NCBI GenBank assembly: GCA_030705955.1
Contig: JAUZPL010000002.1
Span: 62,001-126,000 of the forward strand
Length of the DNA stretch: 64,000 nucleotides
Reading direction: 5' to 3'
Source of the DNA: Bacillota bacterium
Lineage (GTDB): Bacteria; Bacillota; Bacilli; Bacillales; Cytobacillaceae
The notes below the pieces were generated by a model. The model made no database searches, had not been told where the DNA came from, and saw nothing but the letters and a program-made list of their open reading frames with translations. The translations under genes were made by a program, and so were the position numbers. Position 1 is the first letter of the stretch, and each line of letters starts with the position of its first letter. Positions 1 to 9,089 of this stretch are shown in pieces.

Positions 1-579
1 CTATATCGAAGGGCAGATTATTTGATTGAGGTAAACTCAACATTCAAATATGCGACCATTTCGGTCCATGATGAACTTGCCCTAAAGCATGCCATGATGA
101 ATTTATATAGCTCCTTCATCGTCCACCATAATTGGGGGCTTCTCATCCATTCCTCCTGTGTAATTGAAAAAGGGAAAGTGCATATTTTCGCAGGGCAATC
201 AGGTGCTGGAAAATCAACTGCAGCTAAACTTTCATACCCGAGAACACTCCTTTCCGATGAAGCAACCCTTGTAAAAATTACTCAAAACCAAATAACGGTT
301 TTTAATTCTCCTTTTAGAAGCGAAATAGAGACGGATGATTTTAAAGGAAGCTTAGATGCAGCTAGTGTGCAAATCCTTTACCAAGCATTGCAAAATAATA
401 GAGTAAAGTTAACAAGATCGGATGCCCTTCTTCAGTTAATGGATAAAGTTTTCTTTTGGCCACGTAGTCCAGAAGAAATAAAAACCATCATGAGGCTATT
501 AACAATGTTGGTAAAAAATGTGCCTGTATTCGAATTATATTTCCAAAAAAACAATACCTTTTGGGAGTTGATCTCTTAA
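1..579 (+). CDS. HPr kinase-like protein of a lasso-type RiPP cluster (5' end outside window)
   Basis: The frame is open from base 1, so only the last 192 residues are seen. A P-loop, GQSGAGKST, lies near visible residue 66, after a segment typical of the HPr kinase/phosphorylase fold (LIHSSCVIEKGKVHIFAG). Proteins of this kind in Bacillales lasso peptide clusters phosphorylate the precursor peptide, as in paeninodin. The PqqD-like gene, exporter and nucleotidyltransferase downstream fit such a cluster. True HprK/P for carbon catabolite control is not expected in this context. The stop overlaps the next ATG. Kinase activity and substrate are inferred; the precursor and cyclase would lie upstream of the window. 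Confidence 0.75.
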   Translation, partial: LYRRADYLIEVNSTFKYATISVHDELALKHAMMNLYSSFIVHHNWGLLIHSSCVIEKGKVHIFAGQSGAGKSTAAKLSYPRTLLSDEATLVKITQNQITVFNSPFRSEIETDDFKGSLDAASVQILYQALQNNRVKLTRSDALLQLMDKVFFWPRSPEEIKTIMRLLTMLVKNVPVFELYFQKNNTFWELIS

Positions 580-851
580 TGACCCAGTATATTCAAAAGG
601 CCAAATTTGAAAAAACGGAACTTGATGGAGAGTGGATTATTTTGAATACAGAAGATTTTACTGTTACGAAATTGAACGAGGTAGGGGGGCTCTGCTGGGC
701 ATTATTAAATGAAATCCAAACGGTTGAAACTCTTACTCAGTCTTTGCTAGAAAAGTTCTCTTCCCAAAACAACATGGAGCAAGTCAAAAGAGACATAGAG
801 GAGTTTTTGTCTCAGCTTGTTCACTGTGGATTAATTCAACATGTTGATTGA
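579..851 (+). CDS. PqqD-like RiPP recognition protein (lasso B1 type)
   Basis: The protein has 90 residues. The pattern ELDGEWIILNTEDFTVTKLN followed by EVGGLCWALL is the PqqD/B1 fold, which binds the leader peptide and presents it to the modifying enzymes. ATG at 579 overlaps the preceding TAA (TAATG), with GGGAG about 11 bases upstream; a TTG at 561 is in frame but lacks a good site. It is translationally coupled to both neighbours, since the next gene starts inside its last codons. A role as leader-binding chaperone is well supported by family and context; the cognate precursor is not visible here. Confidence 0.8.
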   Translation: MTQYIQKAKFEKTELDGEWIILNTEDFTVTKLNEVGGLCWALLNEIQTVETLTQSLLEKFSSQNNMEQVKRDIEEFLSQLVHCGLIQHVD

Positions 852-1296
852 TCAGGAAACTTTTAAGATCCTTAGAGCAGCTATCACAAAGGAAGGATGG
901 GTAGAGCTGCCTGCTTATGGAAATAGTATGTACCCTTTGATTCAAAAGGGAGATATTTGTCGATTTATATTCTTTAAACCTTCTGTGGTAAAAAAGGGGG
1001 ATATTCTTTTATTTCAAACAACAAAAGGCCAATTAATTGCCCATCGATTTTATAGTACGGAAAGAATAAATCACATGCTTTATTACATTACAAAAGGGGA
1101 TACAAATCTTGGATTTGATAATCCGATATTGGAAAGTCAAGTAGTTGGAAGGTTAGTAAGCATTCAAAAAAAACATATCATTTTAAGACAAGGAAATGTA
1201 TTAACTGCCTTATGGGGAAAAATGATTCAATCTTTTCCACTCATCACAGGTATTTTAAGAAGCTATTTAAATAGGAATGACGGAGTGTCTACATAA
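841..1296 (+). CDS. S24/S26-type serine peptidase, signal-peptidase-like, in the RiPP cluster
   Basis: 151 residues. Motifs follow the ER/SipW branch of signal peptidase I: GNSMYP with Ser29, GDI at 37-39, an IAHRF box with His68 and a TKGDTN..D box with Asp87 and Asp93. His in place of Lys suggests a Ser-His mechanism. No N-terminal membrane helix is obvious; a short hydrophobic stretch near residues 130-143 might associate with membrane. It overlaps the PqqD-like gene by 11 bases and abuts the ABC gene. It sits where the transglutaminase-like B2 leader peptidase of lasso clusters is often found, so precursor cleavage is a reasonable inference. It could instead act on another export substrate. 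Confidence 0.7.
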   Translation: MLIDQETFKILRAAITKEGWVELPAYGNSMYPLIQKGDICRFIFFKPSVVKKGDILLFQTTKGQLIAHRFYSTERINHMLYYITKGDTNLGFDNPILESQVVGRLVSIQKKHIILRQGNVLTALWGKMIQSFPLITGILRSYLNRNDGVST

Positions 1297-3089
1297 TGAA
1301 GGATCAGATCAAAGAGCTCATAAAACAGTATTTTGCCATGAAGGATATTCGAAGGACGTATTCGTTATTGAAACCTTTTATTTTAAAACAATGGAAGGCT
1401 TATTCTGCTCTTCTTCTTCTCTTACTGGTTGATATCTATTTAACGATTGCTTTTGCAAAGTTTTATGGACAAATAACAGATTCAGCCATACATGGAGGCT
1501 TTCATCAAATATTGACACTATTTCCCTACGGATCATTTCTTATTATGTTAAGTATTGTTGCAAATGTTTCCTATACCTATTTAGACACAGTTGCCACCAA
1601 TGGGGTTAAGAAGGATCTCAAGAACCATCTTTATCACCATATTTTACGGTTGCCTGAAGAAGAGACCTCGAATCTTCGTACAGGAGAGCTAATGGCCCAT
1701 TTTTCAAATGATATTCATGGAGTAGATGGGGTTATTGGAAATAGTCTTATTACGCTTATAAGAATGCCTATTATTTTCATTGTTGTCTTTTTTTATTTAA
1801 TGAAGGTAAATTTGATTTTATGTTTGCTAAGTTTAGCTATTGCTCCAATTTCAGCAATAGGGGGCATTGTATTTGGATTATACCTTCGAAAAAGTGGACG
1901 GATGATTCACAAGCTTGTTGGTGACATTAATAGCCATCTTAATGAGACTTTTCAAGGACTAAACGTTATTCGGTCCTTCACGCTTGAAAAAATGCAATAT
2001 AAAAGGTACGCCCAAAAAAATCAGGAATTGTACCAGTTGGAGTTGGGAAATTCAAAGCTTCAAGGATGGTATTATACAGGTGGACGTCTCGTTGGCTCCA
2101 TTTCTTTTCTTGTAAATCTCACTGTTGGTGCATTATTTGTATCAAAAAGTGTACTAACAGTTGGTGCCTTGTTAACCTTTTTAAACCTGGTTGACCATAT
2201 GGTTTACCCTGTTACGGGAATTGCCAGCCATTGGGCGGGATTTCAACGGTCCATTGCTGCACTTGAAAGAGTTTTAGCCGTCTTAGAAAAAACAACTGAC
2301 ATCAAAGAACTTCCCTCTTTCTCCCCTGAAATTAATTTAGTCGATTCACTTCAATTCCAAAACATCACTTTCCGTTATGATGAAAATAAAAATGTATTTG
2401 ATCATTTTCATTTAGATATTTCTGCAGGGAAGGTAACAGCGCTAGTTGGACCAAGTGGAGCAGGAAAAAGTACATTGTTTAATCTTTTACAAGGATTGTA
2501 TAAACCGCAAGCAGGAACAATATTATTTGATGGCATACCAATGGAGGAGTTTTCGATACCACATTTAAGAAGTGGGATTGCTCATGTTCCTCAAGAAACG
2601 TTTCTCTTTGCAGGAACCGTTCGAGAAAATCTCCTCCTCGCACGTCCAAATATTTCAGAAAAAGAGATGGTTGATGCTGCTATTAGTGCACAGATTCACG
2701 AGTTTATTCACACATTGCCAAACGGGTATGATACTGAAATCGGTGAAAGGGGAATAAAACTATCTGGTGGACAAAAACAAAGGATAGCTATTGCCCGGGC
2801 TATTTTAAAGGATGCTCCCATCCTATTGTTGGATGAGGCAACATCAGCCTTAGATGGAGAGACAGAGTTTTATGTAAAAGAGGCAATTGAAATGTTAATG
2901 AAAGGAAGAACAACTATTATTATTGCCCATCGATTGTCAACGATTCTACATGCAGATGTCATTATGGTGATGGATCAAGGGAATCTTCTTCAAAAGGGAA
3001 CACATGAAGAGCTAATTGTTCAAAGCGGCTTATATCGAAATCTCTATGAATCTTATAATAAATCAAATCAAATGGCGGGAAGTGTATAG
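1296..3089 (+). CDS. ABC exporter, fused membrane and ATPase domains
   Basis: 597 residues: a six-helix exporter membrane domain to about residue 330, then an ATPase domain with Walker A GPSGAGKST near 388, signature LSGGQKQR near 489 and Walker B ILLLDEATSALD. This is the single-chain half-transporter layout that works as a homodimer. No N-terminal C39 peptidase domain is present, so leader removal must be done by another protein, perhaps the S26-type peptidase just upstream. The ATG shares its first base with the last base of the upstream stop. Export of the mature cluster peptide, giving immunity, is the likely role from position. Confidence 0.85.
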   Translation: MKDQIKELIKQYFAMKDIRRTYSLLKPFILKQWKAYSALLLLLLVDIYLTIAFAKFYGQITDSAIHGGFHQILTLFPYGSFLIMLSIVANVSYTYLDTVATNGVKKDLKNHLYHHILRLPEEETSNLRTGELMAHFSNDIHGVDGVIGNSLITLIRMPIIFIVVFFYLMKVNLILCLLSLAIAPISAIGGIVFGLYLRKSGRMIHKLVGDINSHLNETFQGLNVIRSFTLEKMQYKRYAQKNQELYQLELGNSKLQGWYYTGGRLVGSISFLVNLTVGALFVSKSVLTVGALLTFLNLVDHMVYPVTGIASHWAGFQRSIAALERVLAVLEKTTDIKELPSFSPEINLVDSLQFQNITFRYDENKNVFDHFHLDISAGKVTALVGPSGAGKSTLFNLLQGLYKPQAGTILFDGIPMEEFSIPHLRSGIAHVPQETFLFAGTVRENLLLARPNISEKEMVDAAISAQIHEFIHTLPNGYDTEIGERGIKLSGGQKQRIAIARAILKDAPILLLDEATSALDGETEFYVKEAIEMLMKGRTTIIIAHRLSTILHADVIMVMDQGNLLQKGTHEELIVQSGLYRNLYESYNKSNQMAGSV

Positions 3090-3090
3090 A

Positions 3091-4167
3091 TTGTGTATTG
3101 AGTTAATAAAGGGATTGTATGACTCCCAAGCCTCATTTCCTAAAGAGGAAGATTACTACCACAATGCCCAAATACTTATTGAAAATGAGGGGATTTCCTC
3201 GCAAATGTTTTATTTGTTGAATAACAGTGGAAAATTACAACAAACCCCTTTGTTTTTCCAAAAGTTTTTGAAGGAAAACTATGAAAAAAGCTTGGTACAA
3301 AACCTTTTTATTAAAAGTCAGTTAGAGCAAATTTTAAGAAAACTTGAGGAAAATAGGATAGAGGTTATTCCTTTAAAAGGGGTTTTATTTGCTGAAAAAT
3401 ACTTTGGATATTATGGTGCAAGGCCAACCTCTGATATCGATTTATTAATTCGACTGGAGGATCTCGAAAAAGCAATACAAGTGGCAGAGGATTTGCAGTT
3501 TTTTATAGAGGAGAAACAAATTACTGATCATTTTCATTGTTCACTTGGTAAAAAATTGAAAGGATCAATGATTCCATTAAGAGTAGAGTTTCACTGGAAT
3601 CTTGTTCTAGAAAAGACAGCTGACCTTAATGTGGAACCGTTATGGGACCAAGCCGTTCCATTAAAAGGCTCATTGTATGTTAAGGAACTTTCAGATTATC
3701 ATGCGTTTTATATGATTTGCCTTCATGGATGGAGGCATAATTTAGATTCACTAAAATACTTTATTGATATTATTCAAATGGTTCACCTATTACAAGGTAA
3801 ACTAGACTATGACTCTTTATTTAAAGAAGCTGCTTTACATAAAACCTTAAATAGAATGACTAGAACATTAACAATTGTTTATCAGCGATTTCCCCATCTT
3901 GATAAAATTAAATATTTATCTTATAAAAGTAAAAATATTTATCGCCAATACTACTCTGATAAGGGAGTAAAAAAGTATATTGATTTTTTTGATTACCAGT
4001 TTTTAAGCTATGACTCTTTGAGGCACGGTCTAATTGGGATTTCTCAATGGCTTTTTCCTACAAAATCTGAATTGCGGACCCAATTTGGTGATAGGTCAAC
4101 AAAACAAATGATACTTGCTGTTACCTTGAAGCGGATTAAAAACTTCATAAAAAGTATTGCCCCGTAA
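3091..4167 (+). CDS. Nucleotidyltransferase family protein (PF14907 type)
   Basis: The core KGVLFAEKYF ... RPTSDIDLLIR is the nucleotidyltransferase-fold signature with the paired acidic residues of a DxD motif. This family recurs in lasso and other RiPP clusters of Firmicutes, where it is thought to modify the peptide or a phosphate on it, but the chemistry here is unknown. The start is uncertain: TTG at 3091, directly after the exporter stop and 10 bases after GGCGGGA, gives 358 residues and a family-like N terminus; ATG at 3046 inside the exporter gene has no clear ribosome site. It is the last gene of the operon, followed by a terminator. Confidence 0.7.
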   Translation: MCIELIKGLYDSQASFPKEEDYYHNAQILIENEGISSQMFYLLNNSGKLQQTPLFFQKFLKENYEKSLVQNLFIKSQLEQILRKLEENRIEVIPLKGVLFAEKYFGYYGARPTSDIDLLIRLEDLEKAIQVAEDLQFFIEEKQITDHFHCSLGKKLKGSMIPLRVEFHWNLVLEKTADLNVEPLWDQAVPLKGSLYVKELSDYHAFYMICLHGWRHNLDSLKYFIDIIQMVHLLQGKLDYDSLFKEAALHKTLNRMTRTLTIVYQRFPHLDKIKYLSYKSKNIYRQYYSDKGVKKYIDFFDYQFLSYDSLRHGLIGISQWLFPTKSELRTQFGDRSTKQMILAVTLKRIKNFIKSIAP

Positions 4168-4170
4168 GTA

Positions 4171-4206
4171 GAGACTTTATCAATTAGATTGAGGTCTCTT
4201 TTTTGT
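4171..4206 (+). terminator. Terminator of the RiPP operon
   Basis: AGAGAC pairs with GGTCTCT across an AT-rich hairpin, followed by six T residues. It starts three bases after the nucleotidyltransferase stop. Confidence 0.75.
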
Positions 4207-4362
4207 TTCTTTCTTCAATCTACATCCACATTTCATCTTCCCTAAAAATAAAAAAATTCTTTATTTCCAAATAAGTTCTTAAAATTATTATTACAAAGCA
4301 TTATAATGAAAATAGGTTGTAAAAATTTTGTAACATTTTGACGAAATTTGGGGGATTTTAGT

Positions 4363-5370
4363 ATGTTTTTAAGTAAAGTAAAATATGAAAATTTAATAGA
4401 AGAAAATAAAAAATTAAAAGAAAAGCTGGTATTCGTGCAGAGGGAGGCAGAGGATAAGGAGAATTTTTTCAAAAGTTTTCTAGAATCCTTTAATTTTGAA
4501 TTAACAAAAACCATTGATCAACATGAATTGGTTAACAGTCAGCACCATGTAATGGGAGATTTAGTAGCGAAAATTAAAGAGCGATTTGATAAGGTAAACG
4601 ATCTTTGCAGTTTTTCCTTCGATAATTCAAAAATTCTTTCTGAAAAGGGAGAAAGCTTAATTGAATCAGCAAAAGATATGGTGTTAAAGACAGAAGAAGG
4701 CCGTCAATCTGTTAGTATGGTTGAAAAGTTAATTTTACAATTAGGAAACCAGCTTGGGGAAACCTATAATAAAATGAATCAACTTAATGAACGTTCCAAG
4801 GAAATTGAGCTTATTGTAAAAGTCATTAAAGAAATAGCAGATCAAACAAATCTATTAGCCTTAAATGCTTCCATTGAGGCAGCAAGGGCAGGAGAACAAG
4901 GTAAAGGATTTGCAGTTGTAGCAGATGAAGTTAGAAAGCTCGCTGAAAACACAGCTGTAAGTACAAACAGTATTAGTGAATTAACAAAAAATATTCAAAA
5001 GGACATTCAGGAGACTCTTTCTTCTACCACCACAAGTACAGAGCTTGTTAATAATGGTATCACCTTAAGTGCAGATACAACGCAAAAAATCGTTTATATT
5101 ACGAGTGTAATTACGAATGTTCAAACAGAAGTAAGCGCTGTAAATGGGAAAATTGAAGAGCAAAAGGTCTATTCACAGAATGTAATGAGTGAGATTACGA
5201 ATACGAAGTCATTGTTTGATGAAGTAAACGAAGTGATTCTTAAACATATAAATGATGCAAATGTTGTCGATATAAAACTAGAAGGTGCTATGAAACAAGT
5301 AAATCAATTAAATTCAAAAGAGGAAATAATAGAGCAAAGTGAATTTCCTGAAAAAATGGAGGTGTCATAA
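4363..5370 (+). CDS. Soluble methyl-accepting chemotaxis protein
   Basis: 335 residues with no membrane segment. A coiled-coil N terminus rich in Glu and Lys leads to the conserved receptor hairpin tip ([20 protein letters not shown], near residues 165-184) and the flanking signalling helices. Cytoplasmic receptors of this type resemble B. subtilis YfmS in size and layout. ATG 4363 follows GGGGGA by 7 bases; the TTG at 4348 has no such site. The stop overlaps the start of cheV by one base, so receptor and coupling protein are probably made together. The sensed signal is unknown, as no PAS, globin or heme-binding domain is recognisable. Confidence 0.85.
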   Translation: MFLSKVKYENLIEENKKLKEKLVFVQREAEDKENFFKSFLESFNFELTKTIDQHELVNSQHHVMGDLVAKIKERFDKVNDLCSFSFDNSKILSEKGESLIESAKDMVLKTEEGRQSVSMVEKLILQLGNQLGETYNKMNQLNERSKEIELIVKVIKEIADQTNLLALNASIEAARAGEQGKGFAVVADEVRKLAENTAVSTNSISELTKNIQKDIQETLSSTTTSTELVNNGITLSADTTQKIVYITSVITNVQTEVSAVNGKIEEQKVYSQNVMSEITNTKSLFDEVNEVILKHINDANVVDIKLEGAMKQVNQLNSKEEIIEQSEFPEKMEVS

Positions 5371-6269
5371 TGGAGCAAAAAGGAGTCTTGCTAGAAAGTG
5401 GAACAAACGAGTTAGAAATTGTTGAATTTAGTGTTGGCCATAATAAGTTTGGAATTAATGTTATTAAGGTAAGAGAAATTATTAATCCAATTCCTGTAGT
5501 AACCATTCCTCATTCCCATCCAAATATTGAAGGAATTATCGAGCTTAGAGGAGAGATTCTTCCGGTTATCAACATTGCAAAGGTATTAGGATATCCGGAA
5601 TCTAGTCAACCTACACTCGATAAATATATAGTTACCGAGTTTAATTTGCAAAAGGTTGTTTTCCATGTACATGGGGTTGATAAAATTCACCGTATTTCTT
5701 GGGGAGATATTGAAAAACCTACAAATTTATATTCAGGTTTGGATAGCCATATTATTGGTGTGATTCGCAGAGAAAATGGAATGATCTTGCTATTAGACTT
5801 TGAAAAAATTGTTGTAGATATTAATCCAGCAACAGGAATTAACCATGATCGACTAAAGCAGGTAGAAAAACGAGATCGTTCAAAATACCGGATTGTTGTA
5901 GCTGAGGATTCAGCCCTTTTAAGAAAGCTTATTTCAGATACTTTAACAGAAGCGGGATTCCAACATATAGAGTTTTTTGAAAATGGAAAGGATGCTTTTG
6001 CCTATCTTGAAACTACTGTAAAAAGTGAAGTTGAATTAGTAAGTACAGTCAACCTGGTTATTACAGATATTGAAATGCCAATTATGGATGGTTTGTTCCT
6101 AACAAAGCAAATCAAAATACATCCGCTGTTTTCGAAACTTCCTGTTGTCATTTTTTCATCCTTAATTACTGACGATCTTCGCCATAAGGGACAAGACGTC
6201 GGAGCAGATGCTCAGGTAAGTAAACCGGAAATTGCAGAATTAATTAAGATCATGGATGGGTTACTATAA
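5370..6269 (+). CDS. cheV: Chemotaxis coupling protein CheV
   Basis: 299 residues: an N-terminal CheW-like domain (SGTNELEIVEFSVG ... GINVIKVREI) and a C-terminal response receiver with the phospho-acceptor Asp in VITDIEMPIMDG and the conserved Lys in VSKPE. CheV couples receptors to CheA and takes part in adaptation through receiver phosphorylation. Here it is coupled to a soluble receptor, sharing one base with its stop. Most Bacillaceae have a cheV elsewhere, so this could be a dedicated second copy for the neighbouring receptors, which is inference. Confidence 0.88.
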   Translation: MEQKGVLLESGTNELEIVEFSVGHNKFGINVIKVREIINPIPVVTIPHSHPNIEGIIELRGEILPVINIAKVLGYPESSQPTLDKYIVTEFNLQKVVFHVHGVDKIHRISWGDIEKPTNLYSGLDSHIIGVIRRENGMILLLDFEKIVVDINPATGINHDRLKQVEKRDRSKYRIVVAEDSALLRKLISDTLTEAGFQHIEFFENGKDAFAYLETTVKSEVELVSTVNLVITDIEMPIMDGLFLTKQIKIHPLFSKLPVVIFSSLITDDLRHKGQDVGADAQVSKPEIAELIKIMDGLL

Positions 6270-6316
6270 GGAGCCACAAATAGGTTTAAACTAAAATAGA
6301 AGGAGCATTATCCAAC

Positions 6317-8086
6317 ATGAAAAAACTTACATTGTCCAGCATTTCTTCAAAGTTGCTTCTTTTCATTACTATTATCATTGTTGTAATCAGTGGTTCAATT
6401 GGAGTGATAAGTTATAACATCACAAAAGATAACCTAGTGAGTAATGGAAAGGCAGATTTGAAGTATATTGTTTCTACAGCAATTCCGACACTAGACATGT
6501 TAAATAAACAAGTAGAATTAGGTAACCTAACTTTGCAAGATGCACAAGATCAAGCACGGAAAATGTTTCTTGGCCCGAAGATGGAGCAAGGAGATAAAAT
6601 GTCCTATGATTTTTCAAAATCCTTTTTTAAATATAAACAAAATGGATATCTTTTTGCTTATGATGAAAAAGGAAGGATAACTATGCATCCAACTATTCCA
6701 GTAGGTACAGATAAGTTTAATACAAAGAATGATGAGGGTGTCTATGTTATTCAAGGTGTTCTGAAAGCAGCACATGCTAAAACGTTAGATGGCCATTACT
6801 TTACGTATATGTGGAAAAACCCAGGGGAAAGCAATGAAAAAGAAAAAATATCTTATGTTGTGGATTATAAACCTTGGGGATGGAGCGTTGGTGTTGGTGC
6901 CTATACTGAAGAGTTTTACTCAGCTTTAAACAGTATTAAGATTTTAATTACCCTAATTTCAGTTGGGATAGCTGTTATTAGTCTATTAGCTTTTTATTTT
7001 ATGACAAAACGTAAAATGAAACTATTAAGTGAAGTTTCGAACGCTTCCTTAAAAATTGCTCGGGGTGAATTAGATTTAGTAGAATTACCTGAATCGAAGG
7101 ATGAAATAGGTCAATTAGCAGCCTCCTTTAATTTGATGTCTAAAGAGCTTAGAGAACTGATGATGAAATTGAAGGAAACAAGCTCTCATTTGATAGGATC
7201 TTCATCAGATTTAGCTGCAATTGCCGAGGAATCTACTGCCAGCAGTGAGGAAATCGGAAAGGCAATGTCAGAAATTGCAACAAGTACGGTTTCTCAATCA
7301 GAAAATATAGAGAAAACCAACAAACGTGTCGAGCTTTTATCAGAATCCATTAAAAAGATGAATAGAGAAAACAGTGCGATTTTGGATATTACAAATACAT
7401 CTTTGACTGCAACAGAACGTGGTAGTGCAATGGTTTCATCTCTTAAGAAAGCAAATACGGATACTGAAAAAGCAATTGATAAAATTAGTTTAGGCATTAC
7501 AAATTTATATATGAAGATAAAGGATATCTCACATATAACAGAAACTATTCAACAGATTACCCAACAGACAAATCTTTTAGCTTTAAATGCAAGTATCGAG
7601 GCGGCAAGAGCCGGAGAATATGGAAAGGGCTTTGCAGTTGTTGCAGAAGAAGTGAGAAAACTAGCTGAGGGTTCAAATGCTGCTACGAAAAAGATTCAGG
7701 AAATGATCGAAGGAATTGAAAAAGAAACAGAATCAACTGTTATGTATATGTCTGATACAACTACATTATCCATACAACTTAATGAATCAGTTAATAACAC
7801 AGAAGCGGAATTCACCAAAATTGGACAAGCAGTTTCCATGACGATGGAAGCAGTAAAGGCTTTGAGCAATGAGATAGCCTCTGTAACAACTCAAAATAAT
7901 GAAATTACTGAATTTATGGGGCATATTTCTGCCATTTCTCAGGAAACAGCTGCTGGCTCAGAAGAAGTAACAGCTTCTGTTGATGAGCAGGTCAAAGCAG
8001 TCTTAACTGTCAGCCAATCAGCTGATGGTTTAATGGGCTTAAGTGAGCAATTGAATTCGGTTATAGAGAAATACCGTTTTTCATAA
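6317..8086 (+). CDS. Membrane chemotaxis receptor with a single Cache domain
   Basis: 589 residues. A helix at about 12-32, an extracellular sCache-type sensor ([18 protein letters not shown] ... [10 protein letters not shown]), a second helix at about 208-228, a HAMP linker and a receptor signalling domain with [26 protein letters not shown] stands 11 bases before ATG. sCache_2 sensors often bind small carboxylates, but the ligand cannot be told from sequence. It lies 47 bases after cheV and probably belongs to the same unit, ending at a strong terminator. Confidence 0.87.
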   Translation: MKKLTLSSISSKLLLFITIIIVVISGSIGVISYNITKDNLVSNGKADLKYIVSTAIPTLDMLNKQVELGNLTLQDAQDQARKMFLGPKMEQGDKMSYDFSKSFFKYKQNGYLFAYDEKGRITMHPTIPVGTDKFNTKNDEGVYVIQGVLKAAHAKTLDGHYFTYMWKNPGESNEKEKISYVVDYKPWGWSVGVGAYTEEFYSALNSIKILITLISVGIAVISLLAFYFMTKRKMKLLSEVSNASLKIARGELDLVELPESKDEIGQLAASFNLMSKELRELMMKLKETSSHLIGSSSDLAAIAEESTASSEEIGKAMSEIATSTVSQSENIEKTNKRVELLSESIKKMNRENSAILDITNTSLTATERGSAMVSSLKKANTDTEKAIDKISLGITNLYMKIKDISHITETIQQITQQTNLLALNASIEAARAGEYGKGFAVVAEEVRKLAEGSNAATKKIQEMIEGIEKETESTVMYMSDTTTLSIQLNESVNNTEAEFTKIGQAVSMTMEAVKALSNEIASVTTQNNEITEFMGHISAISQETAAGSEEVTASVDEQVKAVLTVSQSADGLMGLSEQLNSVIEKYRFS

Positions 8087-8098
8087 TAAAAAGCTTTT

Positions 8099-8136
8099 AA
8101 TCCACCTTTTAGAGTTGCCTAAAAGGTGGATTTTCA
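8099..8136 (+). terminator. Terminator after the chemotaxis block
   Basis: AATCCACCTTTT pairs with AAAAGGTGGATT around a 10-base loop and is followed by a T-rich tract. Confidence 0.8.
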
Positions 8137-8192
8137 TTTAGGATAGTTCATATAAACTAAAATGGAATTTTAGAATGATAGGTGGTTGAGGT

Positions 8193-9083
8193 ATGTTAGG
8201 TGCCATTGAAGCTGGCGGGACAAAGTTTGTTTGTGCCGTTGGGGATGCAGAAGGCGTTTTGGTGGATAGAATCCAAATTCCAACGACGGTTCCAAATGAA
8301 ACGATACCGAAAGTGATTGATTTTTTTAAACAATATGAGATAAATGCAGTTGGAATTGGTTCATTCGGACCTATAGATGTTAATAAAGAAAGTCTTACTT
8401 ATGGTAATATTACTTCTACACCTAAACCAGGATGGCGAGATTACCCCCTTGTTAATACCATAAAAAATGTATTTTCAATCCCGGTAGGGTTTAATACGGA
8501 CGTTAATGCTGCTGCGCTTGGTGAGGCAACTTTTGGGGCTGCAAGAGGAATGGTTAGCTGTTTATATATCACAATTGGAACAGGTATTGGAGCAGGGGCC
8601 ATTGTTCAAGGACAGCTTTTACAGGGATTGTCCCATCCTGAAATGGGCCATATTCTAGTCAGACGTTATCAAGATGATCATTATAACGGGAAATGTCCAT
8701 ACCATCATGATTGTTTAGAAGGCCTTGCGGCTGGGCCAGCAATTGAAGAGCGATGGGGTGATAAGGGCTTAAATCTTGTTGATAAAGATGAGGTTTGGGA
8801 TTTAGAAGGCTACTACATTGCTCAGGCTTTAATGCAATATATGTTAATCTTGTCGCCTAAAAAAATTATTCTTGGTGGCGGAGTGATGAATCAAAAGCAG
8901 GTTTTTACTTCTATCTATAAATATTTGCCAGAACTAATAAATGGTTATATTTCTTTACCAGAGCTTTCTGATTATATTGTAAGTCCTGGTCTTGGAGATA
9001 ACGCTGGTATTATTGGCGCACTTCTTCTTGCAAATCAAGCTTTTCAAGAGGAAAATAGAAATGAAATGACTTCTGGAGAGTGA
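8193..9083 (+). CDS. ROK-family sugar kinase (fructokinase type)
   Basis: 296 residues. The N-terminal phosphate motif GAIEAGGTKF, the catalytic region NTDVNAAALGEATFGAA with the general-base Asp, GTGIGAG and the zinc-binding pattern (GHILV ... CPYHHDCLEGLA) define a ROK kinase. It resembles B. subtilis GmuE/YdhR, a fructokinase. The mannose-6-phosphate isomerase six bases downstream interconverts mannose-6-P and fructose-6-P, so fructose or mannose entry into glycolysis is the likely role. AGGTGG stands before ATG. No transport gene is adjacent. Confidence 0.85.
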   Translation: MLGAIEAGGTKFVCAVGDAEGVLVDRIQIPTTVPNETIPKVIDFFKQYEINAVGIGSFGPIDVNKESLTYGNITSTPKPGWRDYPLVNTIKNVFSIPVGFNTDVNAAALGEATFGAARGMVSCLYITIGTGIGAGAIVQGQLLQGLSHPEMGHILVRRYQDDHYNGKCPYHHDCLEGLAAGPAIEERWGDKGLNLVDKDEVWDLEGYYIAQALMQYMLILSPKKIILGGGVMNQKQVFTSIYKYLPELINGYISLPELSDYIVSPGLGDNAGIIGALLLANQAFQEENRNEMTSGE

Positions 9084-9089
9084 AACAAA

